From contig NZ_MQUS01000013.1 of the NCBI RefSeq assembly GCF_001953885.1, forward strand, positions 1-64,000: a stretch of DNA of 64,000 nt, read 5' to 3'. Both the position numbers and the translations under genes were made by a program. This DNA comes from Streptomyces sp. IMTB 2501 (lineage in GTDB: Bacteria > Actinomycetota > Actinomycetes > Streptomycetales > Streptomycetaceae). Below are positions 58,818 to 64,000 of the stretch, in pieces (positions within the stretch are counted from its first letter, which is position 1; each line of letters starts with the position of its first letter). Under the pieces are notes generated by a model that did no database searches, had not been told where the DNA came from, and saw only the letters and a list, made by a program, of their open reading frames with translations.

Positions 58818-59882
58818 ATGACGAGCATGTCGAGGGCGAGAGTGGCCCGGCGTATCGCGGCCGGAGCGGCGTACGGCGGTGGCGGGGCCGGGCTGATCGG
58901 GGCGGCCGCGGTCGGCGTGCTGCTGGCGGAGGTACGGCTGGCCCGCCGCCACGTGGGCAACGGCAGCAGCGGCCGCGTCCCGGTGGCCGACGGGTTGTAC
59001 GGATGGGAATCGCCTCGCTCGGACAGAGCCGGGAGCGGGGGGAGCGGTGTCGCGTACGGCGTCCCTGATGAACCACCTCTCCGCCTGGCCCTGCTCGGCG
59101 ACTCGACGGCGGCCGGGCAGGGCGTGCACCGGGCGGGGCAGACACCGGGCGCACTGCTGGCCTCGGGACTGGCGGCGGTGGCGGAACGCCCCGTGGAACT
59201 GCGGAACGTCGCCCAGCCCGGGGCCCAGTCCGACGCCCTGGACCGCCAGGTGGCCCTCGTCCTCTCCGCGTCCTCACCCGTCCCCGACATCTGCGTGATC
59301 ATGATCGGCGCGAACGACGTGACGCACCGGATGCCACCGACCCGTTCGGTACGTCATCTGTCGGCGGCGGTACGACGGCTGCGCACGGCCGGTGCGGAGG
59401 TGGTGGTCGGCACCTGTCCCGACCTCGGCACGATCGAGCCGGTGCAGCAGCCGCTGCGCTGGCTGGCCCGGCGGGCCTCCCGGCAGCTGGCGGCCGCCCA
59501 GACGATCGGGGTCGTGGAACAGGGCGGGCGCACGGTGTCGCTGGGCGACCTGCTGGGCCCCGAGTTCGAGGCGAACCCGCGGGAGCTGTTCGGCCCTGAC
59601 AACTACCACCCCTCGGCGGAGGGCTACGCGACGGCGGCGATGGCCGTACTGCCGACGGTGTGCGCGGCACTGGGCCTGTGGCCGGCGGAGGAGGAACGTC
59701 CCGACGTCTCCCGCCGCGAGGGCTTCCTGCCCGTCGCCCGCGCCGCGGCCGAGGCGGCCTCGGAGGCCGGCACGGAGGTCACGGCGGCGATGCCGACGGG
59801 GCCGCGGGGACCGTGGGCGCTGCTCAAGCGGAGGCGGCGGCGCCGGGTACCGGAGGCCGAGCCCGCACGCCCGTCGGTGTGA
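58818..59882 (+). CDS. SGNH/GDSL hydrolase, membrane-anchored
   Basis: 354 residues from ATG at 58818. A hydrophobic N-terminal stretch (AAYGGGGAGLIGAAAVGVLLA) is a probable signal anchor. The catalytic blocks are LALLGDSTAAGQGV (Ser), a Gly region, IMIGANDVTH (Asn) and GPDNYHPSAEGYATAA (Asp/His). It likely acts as an esterase or lipase outside the cell membrane. It is divergent from the CBS gene. Confidence 0.9.
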   Translation: MTSMSRARVARRIAAGAAYGGGGAGLIGAAAVGVLLAEVRLARRHVGNGSSGRVPVADGLYGWESPRSDRAGSGGSGVAYGVPDEPPLRLALLGDSTAAGQGVHRAGQTPGALLASGLAAVAERPVELRNVAQPGAQSDALDRQVALVLSASSPVPDICVIMIGANDVTHRMPPTRSVRHLSAAVRRLRTAGAEVVVGTCPDLGTIEPVQQPLRWLARRASRQLAAAQTIGVVEQGGRTVSLGDLLGPEFEANPRELFGPDNYHPSAEGYATAAMAVLPTVCAALGLWPAEEERPDVSRREGFLPVARAAAEAASEAGTEVTAAMPTGPRGPWALLKRRRRRRVPEAEPARPSV

Positions 59883-60051
59883 CCGTCTGGGGCTCCGCCC
59901 CCCAGCACCTCTTGGTACGACAGGCACGGAAAAGCAAGCGCTTAGACAATTGCGGTCAGTGTCACACCGCAACACCAGTGACCTGATTCATACGGGCGGG
60001 TAACTTCCCAGACGGCCCTGCCCGAGAACAACACCGTCCACTGGAGCCGTG

Positions 60052-61272
60052 ATGCCCGAAGCCGTCATCGTCTCGACCGCCCGCTCCCCCATCGGCCGCG
60101 CCGTCAAGGGCTCCCTCAAGGATCTCCGCCCCGACGACCTGACCGCCACGATCATCCAGGCCGCGCTTGCCAAGATCCCCGAGCTGGACCCCCGGGACAT
60201 CGACGACCTGATGCTCGGCTGCGGCCTCCCCGGCGGCGAGCAGGGCCACAACCTCGGCCGGATCGTCGCCGTGCAGATGGGCATGGACCACCTGCCGGGC
60301 TGCACGATCACCCGTTACTGCTCCTCGTCCCTGCAGACCTCCCGCATGGCCCTGCACGCCATCAAGGCCGGCGAGGGCGACGTCTTCATCTCCGCCGGTG
60401 TCGAGACGGTCTCCCGTTTCATCAAGGGCAGCTCCGACGGCCTCCCGGACACGCACAACCCGCTGTTCGCCGAGGCCGAGGCCCGTACCGAGGCGGTCGC
60501 CCAGCAGGAGGGCACGACCTGGCACGACCCGCGCGAGGACGGCCTGCTGCCCGACCCGTACATCGCGATGGGCCAGACCGCGGAGAACCTGGCCCGTGCC
60601 AAGGGCATCACCCGCCAGGACATGGACGAGTTCGGTGTCCGCTCGCAGAACCTGGCCGAGCAGGCCATCAAGAACGGCTTCTGGGAGCGCGAGATCACCC
60701 CGGTGACCCTCCCGGACGGCACGGTCGTCAGCCAGGACGACGGTCCCCGCGCCGGCGTCACCCTGGAGGGCGTCGCGGGCCTGAAGCCGGTCTTCCGCCC
60801 CGACGGCCTGGTCACGGCCGGCAACTGCTGCCCGCTCAACGACGGCGCCGCGGCCGTCGTCATCATGTCCGACACCAAGGCCCGCGAGCTGGGCCTGACC
60901 CCGCTCGCCCGCATCGTGTCGACCGGTGTCTCCGGCCTCTCCCCCGAGATCATGGGCCTCGGCCCGGTCGAGGCGAGCAAGCAGGCGCTCCGGCGGGCCG
61001 GCCTCACCATCGACGACATCGACCTGGTCGAGATCAACGAGGCCTTCGCCGCCCAGGTGATCCCCTCCTACCGGGACCTCGGCATCGACATCGACAGGCT
61101 GAACGTCAACGGCGGTGCCATCGCCGTCGGCCACCCCTTCGGCATGACCGGCGCCCGGATCACCGGCACGCTCATCAACTCCCTGCAGTGGCACGACAAG
61201 CAGTTCGGCCTGGAGACGATGTGTGTCGGCGGCGGCCAGGGCATGGCGATGGTCATCGAGCGCCTCAGCTGA
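60052..61272 (+). CDS. Acetyl-CoA C-acetyltransferase (thiolase)
   Basis: 406 residues from ATG at 60052 with GGAG five bases upstream. The acyl-enzyme Cys90 (ITRYCSSSLQTSR), NEAFAAQ, HPFGMTGAR and the second Cys (CVGGGQGMA) are all present. It carries out thiolytic β-oxidation or acetoacetyl-CoA synthesis. A strong terminator follows. Confidence 0.94.
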   Translation: MPEAVIVSTARSPIGRAVKGSLKDLRPDDLTATIIQAALAKIPELDPRDIDDLMLGCGLPGGEQGHNLGRIVAVQMGMDHLPGCTITRYCSSSLQTSRMALHAIKAGEGDVFISAGVETVSRFIKGSSDGLPDTHNPLFAEAEARTEAVAQQEGTTWHDPREDGLLPDPYIAMGQTAENLARAKGITRQDMDEFGVRSQNLAEQAIKNGFWEREITPVTLPDGTVVSQDDGPRAGVTLEGVAGLKPVFRPDGLVTAGNCCPLNDGAAAVVIMSDTKARELGLTPLARIVSTGVSGLSPEIMGLGPVEASKQALRRAGLTIDDIDLVEINEAFAAQVIPSYRDLGIDIDRLNVNGGAIAVGHPFGMTGARITGTLINSLQWHDKQFGLETMCVGGGQGMAMVIERLS

Positions 61273-61313
61273 CCCACCCTCCGTAGCGTGACGGGCACGT
61301 CCCGTCAGGAACC

Positions 61314-61352
61314 GGCCCGGAACCGAGGAATCCCCGAGGTTCCGGGCCTTTT
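61314..61352 (+). terminator. Rho-independent terminator after thiolase
   Basis: GGCCCGGAACC and GGTTCCGGGCC form an 11-bp perfect stem followed by TTTTCG. Confidence 0.88.
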
Positions 61353-61555
61353 CGTGATCCAATCTCCCCCAGGATGTGACCTATCTCGCTCGCTGCACCC
61401 ATCAGTGCAGGTCAGGGCAGGTCAGCGCGGTACGCAACAACATCACGAACCCAAAGTCCTGTCCGTTTCGTGACGTTACGCACTGACAGCTGCTTAGTCC
61501 GCCCTTCAAGCTGATGTAGGAAGTCGGGGGTCGACTTTGAACCGGGAGTACGTCA

Positions 61556-62356
61556 GTGAGCGCCATGCCGATCGCCCTGCTGCTCACCACGGTCGCCACC
61601 GGCGCCGTGGGCGTCGCCGTCCTGCGCACTGTCCTGAAGCTGCGCCGCCAGCTGACGGATCTGCAGCAGCAGCTCGCCTACAACCAGGCGGCCACCACCC
61701 GTGCCCTGCTGCCGAGCGCCCGCACCCACGCCGACGCCGACCAGATACGCGCGGCCGTGGCCGAGGCGCTCGCCGAGGAGCGGGAGCGGGAGCTGGCCGA
61801 GGCGCGTGCCTTCTGGGCCGCGCAGGAGTCCCGTGACGCCTCCGACTCCCCGTCCCTGCTGGGCCTGCCCGAGGCCGACCTGTTCCTGCCCCGGCAGAGC
61901 GACTTCGTCGGACTGGAGCCGGTGTCCGAGCCGAGCGCCGACACCGACGAGTTCGCCGGGGGTACCCCCGCTGGGGGTGAGTCCCCGGAACTGGCCGCGG
62001 CCCGCCGCCGCCACCCCTCGCACCCCGACTTCGTCCCGGTGCAGTCCCCGGCGGTGAACGACCACGAGCGCACGGTGACCACGCTGGAGCAGCTGGCCGC
62101 CGACCGCATCGAGCTCTCCGACGTCCGCCCGGGCCCGCTCGGCACCCTCGACGTCTATGTCTTCGCCGACGGCACCACCCTGTGCATGACCCCGGGCCAC
62201 CGTGAGACCGCCGAACGCCTGGCAACAGCCGTGGAAGCAGGCGAGGCCCCCTATCTCCTCGGCGGCTCCGGCATCTCCGGCGCCTACACCCTCACCTTCG
62301 CCTGTGGCGAGGACACGGTCTACATCCTGGCCGACAGGGTCATAGCGTCACTGTGA
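61556..62356 (+). CDS. Membrane-anchored coiled-coil protein, uncharacterised
   Basis: 266 residues from GTG at 61556 with CCGGGAG upstream. One N-terminal membrane helix (PIALLLTTVATGAVGVAVLR) is followed by a coiled coil (KLRRQLTDLQQQLAYNQAA, AVAEALAEERERELAEARA), a disordered linker and a C-terminal β-rich domain (LSDVRPGPLGTLDVYVFADGTTLCM, GEDTVYILADRVI). Family unknown to me. A short GC palindrome lies in frame at 61956-61981, encoding GGTPAGGE. Confidence 0.7.
   Translation: MSAMPIALLLTTVATGAVGVAVLRTVLKLRRQLTDLQQQLAYNQAATTRALLPSARTHADADQIRAAVAEALAEERERELAEARAFWAAQESRDASDSPSLLGLPEADLFLPRQSDFVGLEPVSEPSADTDEFAGGTPAGGESPELAAARRRHPSHPDFVPVQSPAVNDHERTVTTLEQLAADRIELSDVRPGPLGTLDVYVFADGTTLCMTPGHRETAERLATAVEAGEAPYLLGGSGISGAYTLTFACGEDTVYILADRVIASL
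61956..61981. repeat. In-frame short GC palindrome
   Basis: CCGGGGGTACCCCCGCTGGG followed by GGTGAG lies in the linker of the coiled-coil protein. It is the same kind of palindrome, in inverse orientation, as that at 37801-37822. Confidence 0.55.
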
Positions 62357-62390
62357 CGGTCACGAGGACACAGGGCGGGGAACAGCCGAC

Positions 62391-62702
62391 TCAAACCCCC
62401 GCCCTCTCCCGCGCCTCCTCCACCACCCGCACCGCCTCGGCGACCTCATCCTCACTCCGCAACACCACCGCCAAATCATGCGCGGCCACGAGGATTTGAT
62501 CAGCGACGGCGAACATCCCGGCATCCGGCATCTCCCGGGGCTCGGCCCCCGGCTCCTCAACGGCCTGTGCCCGCCGAACCAACTCCCTGGCCAGCGTCAG
62601 AGCCTCGGCCGCGGCCCCTCTCTGCAGCCGACTCTGCGGAGCAGCCCGCAATCGGTCGGCAAAGTGATCCACTGCTTGGGTCAAGGGCGTCGTATCAACC
62701 AC
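62391..62702 (-). CDS. Small helical protein of unknown function
   Basis: About 103 residues from GTG at 62702; the ribosome site is weak and upstream starts in the same frame are possible. The helical sequence has QAVDHFADRLRAAPQSRLQRGAAAEALTLARELVRRAQAVE blocks (key residues listed in pieces) and an acidic end. No recognised domain. Divergent from the DUF4287-like gene. Confidence 0.6.
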   Translation of the reverse strand: MVDTTPLTQAVDHFADRLRAAPQSRLQRGAAAEALTLARELVRRAQAVEEPGAEPREMPDAGMFAVADQILVAAHDLAVVLRSEDEVAEAVRVVEEARERAGV

Positions 62703-62801
62703 GCGCCGAGCGTAACGTGCCGCACTGTTGCCAATACGCGAACGCTCAGGCACGGTGACGTGAAGGACCGGCTTACATCCCCTTTGCGTTCGGAGGCGCC
62801 G

Positions 62802-63032
62802 ATGTCCCAACTCTTCTCCGAGGAGACCCACCGCAATCTGCTCGCCCGCATCCCCCATTGCACCGGTCGTGAAGTCTCCGACTGGTTGCGCACCGTAGAA
62901 GAAGGCCCCGCCCTGGTCCGCTTCGAGGAGAAGGTCAGCTGGCTCCGGCACGAGTACGACCTCGCGTACGGTCACGCGAAGGCGATCGTCCATGAGTACG
63001 ACCTCAGGAGGGCAGCCCGCAAGCTGCTCTAG
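62802..63032 (+). CDS. DUF4287-like small protein
   Basis: 76 residues from ATG at 62802 with CGGAGG six bases upstream. It reads MSQLFSEETHRNLLARIPHC, VSDWLRTVEEG and WLRHEYDLAYGHAKAIVHEYD, the pattern of DUF4287 proteins (xHxxLxxRIPxxTGxxLxxW...L..GYxHAxAIVxxxDL). Function unknown. A hairpin terminator follows. Confidence 0.82.
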   Translation: MSQLFSEETHRNLLARIPHCTGREVSDWLRTVEEGPALVRFEEKVSWLRHEYDLAYGHAKAIVHEYDLRRAARKLL

Positions 63033-63038
63033 ACGACG

Positions 63039-63068
63039 GAGGGCCCCGGGTCGCAACCCGGGGCCCTC
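63039..63068. terminator. Bidirectional hairpin terminator
   Basis: GAGGGCCCCGGGT and ACCCGGGGCCCTC form a 13-bp perfect stem with a four-base loop between convergent genes. Confidence 0.9.
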
Positions 63069-63092
63069 CTCACATCACGGCCGGCGCGTGCG

Positions 63093-63953
63093 CTAGTCGT
63101 TGTTGGTGAAGATCGCCACCAGCCGCAGCATCTCCACGTAGATCCACACCAGGGTCATGGTGAGGCCGAACGCGGCCAGCCAGGACTCGTTACGCGGGGC
63201 GCCGTAGGCGATGCCGTCCTCGATCTGCTTGAAGTCGAGGGTCAGGAAGAACGCGCCGAGCAGGATCGCGATGATGCCGACGAGCGCGCCGAGCGGGCCG
63301 AAGCTGCGCAGACCGCCGTTCTCGGCGACGCCGAACGCGACCAGCAGCAGGTTGACCGCCATGACCACCATGAACGCCATGGCGATGGCGATACCGACGC
63401 GGGCGTAGCGGGCGGTGACGCGGATCCAGCCGGCCTTGTAGACCAGGAGGGTCGCGGCCGAGACCGCCATGGTGCCGAGCACCGCCTGGAAGGGGGCGCC
63501 GCTCCAGCGGCTGTTGTACATCTCGCTGATGACACCGAGGAAGACGCCCTCGAAGGCGGCGTACCCGAGGATCAGCGCGGGCGACGGGGTGCGCTTGAAG
63601 CTCTGGATCATCGCCAGTACGAACGCGACGATCGCGGAGCCGATGGCCAGGCCGTAGCTCGTCGTCGAGACCGGCAGCAGCGCCCACGCGAGGACGGCGC
63701 CGACGGCGACGGTGCCGAGCGTGAGGGCCGAGCGGACGACGACGTCGTCCATGGTCATCCGGTCGGTGGTGACCGGAGCCTGCGGCGGGGCGCCGTACTG
63801 GACGCCGCCCTGCGCGTACGGGTTCTGGGCGTAGGGGTTCTGCGCGTACGGGTTGCCCTGTGCGTACCCGGCCTGCGGTGCGGTGTTGAAGCCGGCGTAG
63901 CCGTTGTCGCGGCTGAACCCCCGTCGCGAGAAGACCGGGTTACTGCTCCTCAT
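63093..63953 (-). CDS. Bax inhibitor-1/YccA-family membrane protein
   Basis: 286 residues from ATG at 63953 with GGAG upstream. The N-terminal ~60 residues are disordered with repeats of QNPYA/GNPYA. Seven membrane helices follow, with the family's calcium/proton-leak-type C-terminal region (WLAAFGLTMTLVWIYVEMLRLV). It likely acts as an ion leak or stress-related membrane channel. Confidence 0.9.
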   Translation of the reverse strand: MRSSNPVFSRRGFSRDNGYAGFNTAPQAGYAQGNPYAQNPYAQNPYAQGGVQYGAPPQAPVTTDRMTMDDVVVRSALTLGTVAVGAVLAWALLPVSTTSYGLAIGSAIVAFVLAMIQSFKRTPSPALILGYAAFEGVFLGVISEMYNSRWSGAPFQAVLGTMAVSAATLLVYKAGWIRVTARYARVGIAIAMAFMVVMAVNLLLVAFGVAENGGLRSFGPLGALVGIIAILLGAFFLTLDFKQIEDGIAYGAPRNESWLAAFGLTMTLVWIYVEMLRLVAIFTNND

Positions 63954-64000
63954 TTCACTCCTCCATGGCTGCCGTGCGCAGCCTTGGCGTCAAGAGTAAT

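Overview
The window is high-GC actinobacterial chromosome, almost certainly Streptomyces. GC-rich codon use, a SigI-type sigma factor with its anti-sigma partners, LytR-CpsA-Psr (LCP) proteins, LPxTG surface proteins, DUF5753-type regulators and a roadblock/LC7 cluster all fit. The gene order resembles what I recall of the SCO3040-SCO3080 part of S. coelicolor; that comparison is from memory and was not searched.

Layout. 1-5.4 kb: a family 2 glycosyltransferase, two LCP glycopolymer ligases, an acyl-CoA thioesterase and a Cys-rich copper-storage (Csp-like) protein. 5.49-14.18 kb: an 8.7-kb lower-GC integrative element inserted in the 3' end of an acyl-CoA dehydrogenase gene. It carries a tyrosine integrase, an AlpA/Xis-like protein, an HTH regulator with an operator next to it, an XRE-DUF5753/DUF6879 module, and phage-like cargo (HNH nuclease, terminase-small-subunit-like protein, several small Zn-finger proteins). 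It supplies its own last ~19 codons of the dehydrogenase with only synonymous changes, so the host protein is intact. 14.1-25.4 kb: acyl-CoA dehydrogenase, UDP-glucose dehydrogenase, a CGNR regulator, two VOC proteins, a MerR/old-yellow-enzyme divergent pair, an M19 dipeptidase, purEK, GtrA and a two-component system. 25.4-32.6 kb: a POT peptide transporter, then a surface-protein region with a GTGA-coupled three-gene operon, a GC minisatellite and an LPQTG protein. 32.8-36.9 kb: a second-type seryl-tRNA synthetase preceded by a T-box-like leader, then the anti-sigma/anti-anti-sigma genes divergent from sigI. 37-40 kb: a sigma-like/zinc-finger/ricin-lectin fusion and an EamA transporter. 40.2-47.3 kb: histidine-utilisation operon (hutU, M20 amidohydrolase, hutF, hutI) divergent from a PLP decarboxylase. 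47.5-50.3 kb: three roadblock-type proteins and a DUF4388-like protein. 50.4-56.4 kb: RpiR regulator and a HAL-family lyase lacking the MIO-forming ASG triad, divergent from a betaine-type ABC importer. 57-64 kb: cystathionine beta-synthase, SGNH hydrolase, thiolase, small proteins and a Bax inhibitor-1 protein.

The most interesting points are the element and its synonymous gene patch, its satellite-like cargo, the T-box before the serS-like gene, the MIO-less lyase plus quaternary-amine importer, and a 140-150 bp inverted-repeat-bounded element present in two inverted copies.
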